Shown: in pieces, positions 38,071 through 48,735 of the stretch | How positions within the stretch are numbered: position 1 is the stretch's first letter | Layout: each line of letters opens with the position of its first letter | DNA from: Parus major | Taxonomy: Eukaryota; Chordata; Aves; Passeriformes; Paridae | Length of the DNA stretch: 64,000 nucleotides | Direction of reading: 5' to 3' | Assembly: GCF_001522545.3 (NCBI RefSeq) | Contig: NC_031770.1 | Coordinates: 87,211,594 to 87,275,593, forward strand | Notes under the pieces: generated by a model | Databases searched by the model: none | What the model was told of the DNA's origin: nothing | The model's input: only the letters and a program-made list of their open reading frames with translations | Program-made: the position numbers and the translations under genes

Positions 38071-41000
38071 AGATAGAAACTTCTGTATGTTTAATGATTG
38101 TCAATTTAAAAATAAATCTGTTTTATGAAAGTCCTCAGCAGATGGACTTCAAAAAAATAAAACATTTCTAGGAATGAATTTAACCTAAAAACAATTGTTT
38201 CCTAAAAGGAACAAAAAGAGGCAAAAATCTGAGGGAACTTAACAAAGGAAAAAAATCCCCAACCTAATGCTTATTTAGGATATTCTAAATCCTAGATGTT
38301 GAATAGCCTATCTACTTTACTGACCTGCCCGAATAAGTGAGTCTGGAACTGCTGAAGATAGCACAGCAATGCTACAATTCCTTCCATTTCACTGAAGTAC
38401 CTTTCTGAATAGTGTCTGTCACTTCCAATTCACTGAATCTGTCTAGTGCTTTTAAAAGCTTTTGTACATCTAGTTATTGACTGGACTACATGGGAGACAC
38501 TGCAATGTTCAAAATACAAGACTTGGTCTCTGGACCTTGTGCTTATGCACAGCAAACGACCAACAGAAAGCACTTGTTGGAACTGTAACAAACTCCATTA
38601 AAAAGATCCATATTATATTTATTTCTTCACATAGTAAACTCTGGTAGGAGAATAAACAAAAGGAACAAGTTATTTGGATAACTATCACCTTTGATGTCAA
38701 AACAAATGGGAGAAGATGACCCAGCACTATTACAGGAGAATCAGTGAGTAACAATAAGTGACAAAAACTCTTCATTAAAAGAGACGAACCACATCTTAAT
38801 TGGCATGCAATTAGGTAATAACACAAACAGCTTAAAAAATATAAATCCCCTCCTCATGCTGTGTGGCAACTACTGTCCCTAAAAGGGCCACTCAATGTAT
38901 GAAATGTCTATCTTTTTTCATTTAAGCTGTGATGTCAGACCACCCCACAGGCTCACTTATACCTTGACATTTAAAACCCACCTACCAAACAATGTTACTT
39001 CAAAACCGTGATGCAGGTTTCACTGCCATTCTCTTCCTTCCTCCTACAAAAACTTTAAAGTTTCAGCTTGCAAGTACCTGATTGAAAATTAACGCTAAGT
39101 TGCCATGTAGCCATGTTGCCATGCTTTAAGCACTGGAAGCTGCATGCATTATGTTCATGGATATTACAGCACGAAAAGCCAGAAGAGAAACACACATCTT
39201 CTGTAGCTAGAGATTTTACCCAACAGTGTTCACAATCCAAATACATCATGGGATTAAAGAGAAAATCAATATCAGACAGTGCATCAGAGGCAGTGTCAGT
39301 AAGAAGACATCAACTTGACAGCTTTTTGGTGAGTTTACAACTTTCACACCAATGCACCTTCTACTCTGGTTCATATTGGCTCAAATCCCATCATCTAAGG
39401 CAGTCTTCAAGAATTAACTCAAAAATATTTTTGTGAACAAGCAATGCGATTTACAAGCATATGAACGGACATCTAGCCACAAAAACGTGTTTCAAACTGT
39501 TAAAAGAAGATTCCAGTGTCCCTTCTCAAAAAATGCAGATACAACACTTGTATAGAATATGTTTTACTGAGCTTTAAGTCTTCAAGCTTCATCAAATTTG
39601 ACCTTCCTCCTTTACTTATCTCCCAAAAAGCAGAACACTGGCAAAAACCTGCCTAACAGGAACCAAATAAACTAAATAGGTATATTTGAATCATCAATAT
39701 TGCTGTAAAGGAGAGCCAGGTACACTCACTGACAAACTTGTATGCCGAAACATCAACCCATTAGGTATCCATACGCCACCTGTTCCCTTATGTAAATCCC
39801 CTACTTATTATTTATTAATTTAATACCTCATTTAAAATTTAAGATCCAGCTTTTAGTGGCATCAAAACAAAGCCCTGCTAAAGACCAAAAAACAAGAAAT
39901 GTAAATCTGAGCATTTTGTTAATTGTTAAGAAGCTCTTCTATATTATTTCTGTGTTTACCTCACTCTGAAGTCTTCAGACACCAACTGACACAAACCCCT
40001 TGCTACTAAAATCTCTATAGACATGATAAAAAATAATCACCACTCAAAATCTATCTAGATTCTAAAGTTATGTGCAGCTCCCCTCGATGACAGAGCAGAT
40101 ATCTTACTACTTGCTATCATGGTATTTAAGAGAGCAGACAGCTCAAGATACTTGCTTTATTAAACCTTCAATATTCAAAACTCATTCACCAGCCATAACT
40201 GTACATCAGTGTGCACCTCAGTAAACAGAAAGGAAATGTAAATTTAAAACAAAGGATTAGAAGACAAAGAAATAAAGAAATAATAGAGAAACATTTTCTT
40301 AATCATACAATATCAAATTGTATAATTTAAAATCATCTTAACAGTTATGTTCTGAGCTGTATAAGCTCTCCTAAAAAAAATACCTCTCTCACCCGCACTT
40401 TATAACTCGAAGAGGCACACAGTGCTGCACTAAAACTGGCATTATGTCAAAAAATATCTTCACCATGTGAAATGTGGAGTATGTAAATGTAAAATGCAAA
40501 GTTTTTATACTGTGAAACATTAAGTACTCTGTTTTTCTTTACTGGACTGTCATACTGTAAATGCACACACATGCCTACAATGAATACTCCTGAATACCAC
40601 AAAAAATTAGGCATAACCAAGGATCACACATAATTTTATTAATCTCTCCACTGCTGTATATACTTTGGGAATTCATAAGCTCACTATCAAGAGACATTTC
40701 ACTGAAAAGAAAAATATGAGGAGAGATTATAATTCCATCACTCCTGCTAGTCTTGAACTCTTCCACCATCAGGTTTCTCAATACTTGTTTCAAGTATTTG
40801 CAGCTAGAACAGAATATAAAATGCTAAACTGTGTAACAGGTTACGCTGATTATTTGTCAGTCACCCAAAAGAATATTTTCATTTGTAATACCTTTTGAAT
40901 ATGTCAGTGTCTTTCTCATAATGATTCATTTGGAAACACCTATTAGAATTAGGATTTGCTTGTTGAGATTTTTACTAGCAATAGTTAAAAGCTTAATGGC

Positions 41001-41568
41001 TAAGCCCTGTGAAGTTTCTCATAGAAATATGCCATCCATCATGTAGCTATATTGACACCGCTCAGAAGGATGTGACAAGCTGCCTGTACTTTTCACTTTC
41101 TGCCTCTATAAAATGAACTCTCATACCCAAATTCAGTGCACTTTATCATTGCTACTTCATAGTATTACCTTCCAAATATGGCCTTACCATAAAAAAAAGC
41201 GTCTTATTTAATATGGCTCTCCCCTTAAAACTTGGATTTAACAATATTCAGGTTGACCAGAAAAAATTAATGGAAAAATCAGAATAACAACCAAAAAAAT
41301 TAATTAGCTCAACTCTTAGTACAACACAAGTGATAGAGATAAGCCTCTTTTTAGGAGAGAGGTTGCAGAAATACAGTAGGCAAGAATTTTTAGAGTTTCT
41401 GTTTTCCTTAAAGCACCTTACCACTGTGTTGAATTACTTCAGCTAACTGTGTTGAACTAAATCCAGCCAACATGTTTTGTAGTTTATAGGTGACCTTTCA
41501 GTTTGCAAATGTAAAACTCTCTTAGGTTGCAATGCAAGATGTAACCAAAAATGTAATCTATTACCAGC

Positions 41569-42196
41569 TGTTAAAACCAGTTGTGGCAGTGCTCTCTATC
41601 TCTTCCATGACCCATCCTCCCTCCGGGGGATATCTTCTTTTAATGGACCACTGAGTTCCAGTGCATGACTGATAAAATTCCATCATTCCATTATTCCATT
41701 GGGAGATGCTCCACCCAGGGGGAGGAGCCAAGCATTCCTACCTGGATATAATCTGAGATTTGGAACACTGCAGTCAACCTTCCTCCACTGAATTCCCAGA
41801 GGACAACCAGACTGTTCTACATCACCACAGAACCTGCAGAGGAAAACTACACCATTCTACTGGATCATTGCTTCAACAGAGCCACATAGGTCACTGCAGG
41901 ACTGCAGTCACCACTTCATCAGACTGCTACAACACTCTGACCAACAGGGTGTCGGGTTATATTCTGTCAGTGGTTTTTGTACTACTGCATTTTATTTTAA
42001 TTTTCCTATTAAGTTGTAGATTTTTTTTTTATTATTTACACATATTAGTAAAGAACTGTTATTCATACTCCCACATCTTTGCCTAAGAGCCCCTTAATTT
42101 CAAAATTGTAACAATTCAGAGAGGGGATTTACATTTTCTATTTCAAGGAAGCCTCCTGCCTTCCTCAGCAGACACCTTTCTTTTCAAACCAACACA
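41569..42196 (+). mobile_element. Solo LTR of an avian (probably passerine) endogenous retrovirus
   Basis: About 628 bp, beginning TG and ending CA. I recognise the U3-like gggagatgctccacccaggg, a TATA-like ctggatataatctg (about 41742), the R-like segment with ttagtaaagaactgttatt where related copies have an AATAAA signal, and the tail tttgcctaagagccccttaa to agcagacacc. These resemble LTRs abundant in songbird genomes, from memory. No internal retroviral genes flank it. No clear target-site duplication is seen, so the ends may shift by a few bases. It is antisense to PHF3 and about 1 kb from the CpG island. The 108-residue open frame inside is not a gene. Confidence 0.75.
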
Positions 42197-43096
42197 AAAA
42201 TGCACATAAAAACTGAATGATTAACGGGTAACAATAACTGAAAAAAAAAATGTTGGTGTTCAGAACTCCATATTTAGATTCAAAATCTTTAAAGATACTA
42301 TAGAAATTAAAAGCAGAAAGTAATTGATACAGAAAAAAGATGAGTTTCATTGAAAGATATGCACTAAGTAAACACCAGTGGAATTATTCCAAGAAATAAA
42401 AACCCACGTTTTCAAGGGCTCTCTTATATTGTGTCCCAAACCATAACAGATTAATTTATTAAGCAAAACCATGAATTAATTGTGTTAAAGAGATGCCATA
42501 TGTTTACCAACATTACATTTAATCCTAAAATATTTCTGCTACTTAGTGATGTTAGCATTCATTTTGATAAAAGCAAATGTACAAAAATTACATAATGAAT
42601 TGACAACTACATAAAAGACACCACGACTACAATTTGTATGGTATAGCTTCTGTCATCCCCCATTCCTGTCTTTCCTCATCGGGTTTTTACCCTTCATTCT
42701 GTAGGCTATTTTTACTAACTTAAAGTATGCCACAGAGTTCTTCATCCAAACACTCCCCATTACGGCTCTAACAGGTCTCCCTTGTGCACACCAAACAGAA
42801 AGAACACTCGCATCACATGAACGACAGCTCTTCTAGAGCCTGAGAGTTGTTATTTGCATTCCGGTAGCAAGCAATAACCGCAGTCTCAGAAAGAGCACCT
42901 CATCCCAGATTAGGATCTGGAAATACCACCAGGCCACTGAATCCCACAGCGCTGCTGATGACCACATTTTCTCCCGCACTTCCTACAGTGGGTACTATAC
43001 ACAGGATTTGAACACAGAAATTGTTGGTGATGCTAAGTTTAAGAGACGGGAGGAGGCGCCCGGAACAGGTCAGGCCAAGAGCAAGAGCAGCAGGGT

Positions 43097-43133
43097 CTAA
43101 ATTGATAATTGTTTCTCTAGTTTGTATGGGACA
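43097..43133 (+). repeat. 37-bp direct repeat, left copy
   Basis: It matches 44629-44665 with two mismatches. The core is aattgtttctctagtttgta, followed by tgggaca. It sits left of the assembly gap; sequence outside the 37 bp is not similar. Confidence 0.9.
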
Positions 43134-43249
43134 ACAAGGCATCGACGGCTCGAGGGGTGAGAAAACAAACGTAGAAGGATCAAAATGTAGCAACTGCAGG
43201 GCAGGGAAGGCGGTGTGGGAGTGCTCTCGGAAGGAACACGACTCCGGGC

Positions 43250-44580
43250 AAGGAGCCTGCGGCAGGGTCCCGCACGGACACGGGGCGGGAGCGGCCGCCG
43301 CAGGCAGCGAGGCCGGGGCCAGAGCGCCATGTCAGGTGGCCGGGCGAGGAGCCCGGGCCCAGCCGNNNNNNNNNNNNNNNNNNNNNNNNNNNNNNNNNNN
43401 NNNNNNNNNNNNNNNNNNNNNNNNNNNNNNNNNNNNNNNNNNNNNNNNNNNNNNNNNNNNNNNNNNNNNNNNNNNNNNNNNNNNNNNNNNNNNNNNNNNN
43501 NNNNNNNNNNNNNNNNNNNNNNNNNNNNNNNNNNNNNNNNNNNNNNNNNNNNNNNNNNNNNNNNNNNNNNNNNNNNNNNNNNNNNNNNNNNNNNNNNNNN
43601 NNNNNNNNNNNNNNNNNNNNNNNNNNNNNNNNNNNNNNNNNNNNNNNNNNNNNNNNNNNNNNNNNNNNNNNNNNNNNNNNNNNNNNNNNNNNNNNNNNNN
43701 NNNNNNNNNNNNNNNNNNNNNNNNNNNNNNNNNNNNNNNNNNNNNNNNNNNNNNNNNNNNNNNNNNNNNNNNNNNNNNNNNNNNNNNNNNNNNNNNNNNN
43801 NNNNNNNNNNNNNNNNNNNNNNNNNNNNNNNNNNNNNNNNNNNNNNNNNNNNNNNNNNNNNNNNNNNNNNNNNNNNNNNNNNNNNNNNNNNNNNNNNNNN
43901 NNNNNNNNNNNNNNNNNNNNNNNNNNNNNNNNNNNNNNNNNNNNNNNNNNNNNNNNNNNNNNNNNNNNNNNNNNNNNNNNNNNNNNNNNNNNNNNNNNNN
44001 NNNNNNNNNNCGGGGCAGAACCGCGGGACCCCGGGCCGGGTCGGGAGTGAAGTGCGGCGGCCGCTCCCGCCCGGAGAGGTCCCCTCAGCGGAACCAGCCC
44101 TCGTGGCTGAGCCGAGGTGTCCTGGGTACCCTCGCGGGGGCCGGAACACCGAGAGGCGCCCGGTAGCAACCGCGGGCCCGGCCGTGCGCCTGACGGGCCT
44201 GGCTGGGCCTACGGGAGGGTGGATGGAGGAGGGCCGGGAGGCTCCGCGGGTTTTTCCCGTAAGACCTTGGCTGAGGACACACGTGGTGTGACTGGTGCGT
44301 GTGTAATGATGTGGCCTTTTGTCTTCGGAGAGCAGCTGCCACCCCCCTCCTCGGTGCAGCCGGCGTTACACAACCTGCTCGTTAATCTCTCCTGTGCACC
44401 GGCGGCCCCGGGCAGATTCCTGCAGCTCTCGATGTGCCAGGCTCTTGGCTTCCTACATGTTGGACAGAAAAGTCTCCGCAGTCGGTCGCTCCTGGGCAGA
44501 CATGTCTTCATGCTGCCTGTTGGTGCAGGCGCGTGTTCGCCTTCTCTTTTCCTGGTAACATGTGCACTGCGGGACCTATG
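43250..44580 (-). promoter_or_regulatory. PHF3: CpG island, likely PHF3 promoter and exon 1
   Basis: The flanks of the gap (43250-43365 and 44011-44580) are strongly GC-rich with many CpG, against an AT-rich background. This is the only such island in the window, and it lies upstream of the first coding exon of PHF3, the usual place for a noncoding exon 1. No convincing splice donor for the minus strand was found in the visible bases, so exon 1 may be inside the gap. The open frames that span it are composition and N artefacts. Divergent transcription is possible but not shown. Confidence 0.65.
43366..44010. other. Assembly gap (645 N)
   Basis: Run of N inside the CpG island. GC-rich promoters are often missing from short-read bird assemblies. 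The size may be an estimate. Confidence 1.
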
Positions 44581-44628
44581 GCGCACATTCACACGAATCG
44601 ACACCTAAGGGGCTGTCATCGTCACAGC

Positions 44629-44665
44629 CTAAATTGGTAATTGTTTCTCTGGTTTGTATGGGACA
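44629..44665 (+). repeat. 37-bp direct repeat, right copy
   Basis: Partner of 43097-43133, same orientation, two mismatches, on the other side of the CpG island. Confidence 0.9.
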
Positions 44666-45454
44666 CACGATGTGCGTTTGTCGGGACGTCAGAACCTGGA
44701 GTAATTTGGTCTTCACGTAATGTTATCAAAGAGCAGGACTGTCTTTCCTAATTTGTGTTACAGCATTAGCTAAATGCAGCATTTGTTACGCTGCTTTCAG
44801 TTATGATGGCTGGCGTAAAGTGCAGTGCAGGCTGGTTCTTGCATACAAGTTTCAACACCTCTAAAAGAGAAACTGATTTTTAGAATTATAGATTTTTTAG
44901 AATTTCTAAAAATAAAACTAGGAATTATATATTACTGTATTAACGCTGCCTTTACATACTCCTAGTATTTTGTAATGAAATACAAACATGATGTAATGAC
45001 AAAAAATTTGATTGTGTATCCTTTAGTTTCCTTTTTTTCAATTCTGTTTTGAGTCTTTGAGATTGTATTCTCCAGGGTTTTCTGTGGTGCCATGAAAGCT
45101 GCAATACATTAAATGCTTCTTTTGCTACCATCACACTAAGAGAGGAAGCATTAAACTGAAGGCATGGTAACACGGCAATATTACAGGCACTACACAAGGT
45201 ATTTGCAACAAAACAGTTTTGAAGTGGAGCAGTTTTTAACCTGTTCAACATTTTTTTTTCTCCCTACCCTTCCAAAGTTATATGTTGGAGTGTGAGATAC
45301 AGTGTGTATGCCCTTGTTTTTAATACTTAGTTCTAGAATTCAAAGAAACACTGAATTTCATATAATATGAAATGGGCATGTTTTCATGGTGATACATGAG
45401 AACAAATGCTAAAGTTAAATAAGAAAAGTGTAAATGTGTAGATTAGAAAGTTTC

Positions 45455-45890
45455 TTGAATCACTGGGTGAATGGGTTGAGGTTTAGAGTTTAAGGTAGTT
45501 TAGAGAGCAGGGGACAAGATGGAGGATTTAGGGTGCTGTCTCTTGTCCTTCTTCTTTCTTCTTTATGTTCTTTCCTAGGGGTTTTTGAGTAGTAGTAAGC
45601 GATTAGGTAGAAAATGCCGCAGTGCAGCACACAGGTGTTGAGTCATTAAGTCACTAATAGAAATAACTTAGTTAACACCTGTTAATTGGGTAAATAGACA
45701 TATAAAAGACCTTAAAGAAGATCTTTGTTAGCCATTTTACCCCTTTACTATCATAGTGCACATAGCTCCTTGTACCTTGTAATGCTGATAAGAAAAAATA
45801 AACAACTGAGACCGAACAAGAAAAAAAACTAACCTCCCGTCTCATCAATCTTCAGTTCAAAGAGAAAAAGAACCCAAATCCAAAAGTCCA
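45455..45890 (+). mobile_element. Probable solo LTR of an avian endogenous retrovirus
   Basis: The segment has LTR-like order: U3-like gacaagatggaggatttagg, a TATA-like catataaaagacc (about 45700), an AATAAA signal about 100 bases later (about 45796-45801, gaaaaaataaacaac), and a U5-like tail ending near aaaagtcca. The boundaries are guesses and no target-site duplication was found. It lies about 1 kb upstream of the CpG island, pointing away from PHF3. Confidence 0.6.
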
Positions 45891-46621
45891 TAATGAGACA
45901 GTTACAGTTTTGCACATTACTGCAAGTTGGTTTTCTCCAGTTTTCTTCCTGTACTTTCCCAGTTTCAGAAGGTGTCTCTCATTTCCAAAACAATCATCTT
46001 TAAAAAAAAAAAACAAACCCTGAATTCTTATGGCACAGAATTGAGCTACTGGGCTAGTTGCACTAATTTCTTCAAAGGCTTTTTAGCTACAGAACTTCCA
46101 ACAAGGTGCTAACCCTCTGAAATACTGTTGATATTATACAAAGAAATGAAATTACTTTCTGAGGCAAAATTCAGTTAAACACAATTTGCATTGCACAAAT
46201 TTTCCAACATTCAGCCTTTTTGATTTCATTTCTTTTGACACAAGCAGCAAGCAAAGCATTGCTGGTAATCTGATCACTGTTCATTGCTCTATTCGGTTTT
46301 TTTCTTTGCACCGTCAAAAGTCACGTAACTCCAGTGACCCATCTCAGTTGAACAGAGTATGTGCAGTTTTCTTTTGCCATGGCCATACTGTGCCGGTCCC
46401 TTTATGTAATGAACTTGACCATCTGTAGCACCTGTGTTGCTGTTTAACATTAAAAAAAAAGAGCAATAGCAAATTTCAAAGGTATTACAGAGGCCTTTGT
46501 ATACAGTGACACATTGGGTGTACACAATTGCAACTGCACCATCTGCTATCTTTCCTAGCAATATTTTTGTCATGTTGTCCCTTTACACTTGAGCTACTTG
46601 GTAGTAGTTCAGATCTTGCAA

Positions 46622-46643
46622 GTTGCTTCCATTGGGAAGCAAC
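46622..46643. repeat. Hairpin, 9-bp perfect arms, 4-nt loop
   Basis: gttgcttcc (46622-46630), loop attg, ggaagcaac (46635-46643). No associated gene. Confidence 0.9.
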
Positions 46644-48280
46644 CTATTTATTTTCAGTCTCCTAGTGCCCTGAAAACCAGAAAAAACAACAGAAGGCAGT
46701 TTCTTTGCCTATAGTTCCAAGTCTCTCTTTAGCCACAACTCTTCCCAAGAGGTTCATGAATTATATTCCTTATAATATCCATGTTTTTTGTTCTAAATGG
46801 AATTTTTGAAAATACTCGATATGCAGTCAGATTATGATCACACTGGTCTTAAACATGGTTTGCTTTTGAGTGTTAATTACTAGTTCTTTAGTTGTCAAAA
46901 TGTGGAAAGGAGATAGATTGCTCCATATGCTTATCTGGATAAAGAATGTATTGGGTATGGTGGTGGACAAACAGGTTTTCTCCTGTGCTGTAGGGCAGTA
47001 CTTGCTACTGTCTAAAAGTTGCAATATGTTACAGCAGTAGGCCATTAACTACTCAAACAATGTCTCACAGGAATATCTTGTCTGCAAGATATTTGATTTA
47101 AATGATTTTAAAACCCAAGTGCTGGATTTAACTTAAAATGTCATACAAAGCAGAGTTAGACTTCTGAAATAAACTGAAGTGTAGGTACTACAGCACCAGT
47201 TGCATTTATCTGCCAAATTTACAATATTGAACAAACTCATTTTTTTCTGATTAATATTTTCTGAAAGAGTCAGAAATACTAACTACATTGGTACCCCTTC
47301 ATAATTAGGTAACTGCTTTTCATCCCACACTTGTCATGATTTTTCCCAGGATGAACAGCAGACACTCTGGGTCACAGTACCTGGGATTTGCCAATATTAC
47401 TAGTTCAGAAGGCACCATAGTTAGCTCATTTGAAGTCTATTGTAAGTTATTGTGAATTATATCTTCAGCAGAATTTAAAACTGTTAGTTCCTCAGATCTA
47501 TTTCTTGTATAATAAGAATTAACTTTTTCCAATGCAGAACAATAACAGCCAATAATCTAAATTTTCCTAGTTGTCTAATGGAAATCCACATATTTTGACT
47601 AAGAATATCTGATTTGACACTATTTCCCCGTTAATTTCCCACCTTTCTTTGCTTTAGTTAGTACAGAAACAGTAACATGTGCCCCCTTACCCACTTTTCA
47701 CCAAATTTATGACATGATCATTCTCTTTCCCCAGAAAAAGACACACTAGCAGCTGCTGGTTGCTGCATCAAACAGAAATTACACGTCCTACTCTAGAAAG
47801 CAGCAGAAGAACATTCAGTTCCACAGGTGGAAGGGACTGAGGCTTTTAAAATTAACCACACAGCTGGATGGACAGCAGCAAGGTTCTGAAGACAAAGGAT
47901 GTTTAGCCATTGATTTTATGACTATGGGTAGATTTTTGTAGAGAGGTAAAAGGTGTAGAAGCTACAAGCTATTAAGAATTATCCAATGGATTACACAGAT
48001 TCAAGACTAAAAAAAGGCATTTTATCTCAGAAAATGACAGAGTTGCATTTATATGCAGACATTGGTGTAAAAAAGGAAAAAAAATGCTTAAATGAAGTTT
48101 TTTAGTGCTAGAGGAAAACAAACTTTGATAGCCAGCACAAAATATGCCTTTGAGATTTGCATCCCAAACTAATTTGGGCATTTGTCTATGGAACTGCTGC
48201 TGGTTACAAATTCTCTGAATACCTGAGATTTCACTACAGTACTATTTACCTTAATTTTTATCTACTGTAAAGGCAATCAT

Positions 48281-48735
48281 ATGGTAGTCTGTGTCCAGTT
48301 CCCCAGTACAGGAAAATATTGACAGATTAGAATGAACCCTGGAGGAGGGTCACTGAGGTTATTAGAGGCTTGGAGCACAGAGTGTATTGTGCTTCGTCAC
48401 CCTTGTGATGAGACTGAGGAGGGAAATTTCCTCTGTCTTAGATGAATGTAGAGAGGAAGAGACAGAGTGTCTTGGAGGTCACAGTGAAAAAATGTGAGAG
48501 ACAGGGAAATTGCATCTGACAAGATTCTGAATAGCTCCTAAAGGAAGAGTTTTCAGCTGGGGGGCAGATATTGGGAGAGAGCTGTTATCTCTATTCTTGA
48601 ACATACTAAAAGCTTGACTAGATAGGATCCTAAATAACCTGATTTAAATGTGAAGTTATGCCTGCTTTGAGAACAGGATACGACAAGATCACTTTCTGTT
48701 TCATCCAATCTAAATTACTCTATATTCTAAAGGGC
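48281..48735 (+). mobile_element. Old, diverged CR1 LINE fragment
   Basis: Recognisable CR1 landmarks in order: gtgtccagttccccagtaca, a region like the ctggagcac...tctc segment (about 48365-48395), then cttgactagataggatcc and aataacctgattta before an attactctatattct end. Similarity is patchy, so the copy is old or interrupted, and 48430-48590 is only weakly CR1-like. Confidence 0.6.

Larger units (their letters stand above)
33349..43250 (-). other. PHF3: PHF3 intron 1 (between unseen exon 1 and first coding exon)
   Basis: About 9.9 kb; the right limit is uncertain because exon 1 was not found. It holds a G/T-rich tract (34760-34935), a 10-bp-arm inverted repeat (35651-35678), a 15-bp direct repeat pair (38037-38051 and 38056-38070) and an LTR (41569-42196). 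The rest, including 36450-37130 and 38900-41500, is unassigned. Confidence 0.65.

Noticed and set aside
41709..41727. CTCF-like motif ccacccagggggagg
   Set aside because: It has an extra base against the usual core and is part of the LTR; too weak to call.
41760..42086. 108-codon open frame
   Set aside because: Lies wholly within the LTR at 41569-42196.
43021..44291. Open frames of 329-381 codons across the CpG island
   Set aside because: They are mostly N and GC-rich composition, present on both strands, with no motif.
44117..44608. 163-codon open frame right of the gap
   Set aside because: Overlapping frames exist on both strands in CpG-rich DNA and no domain is recognisable.
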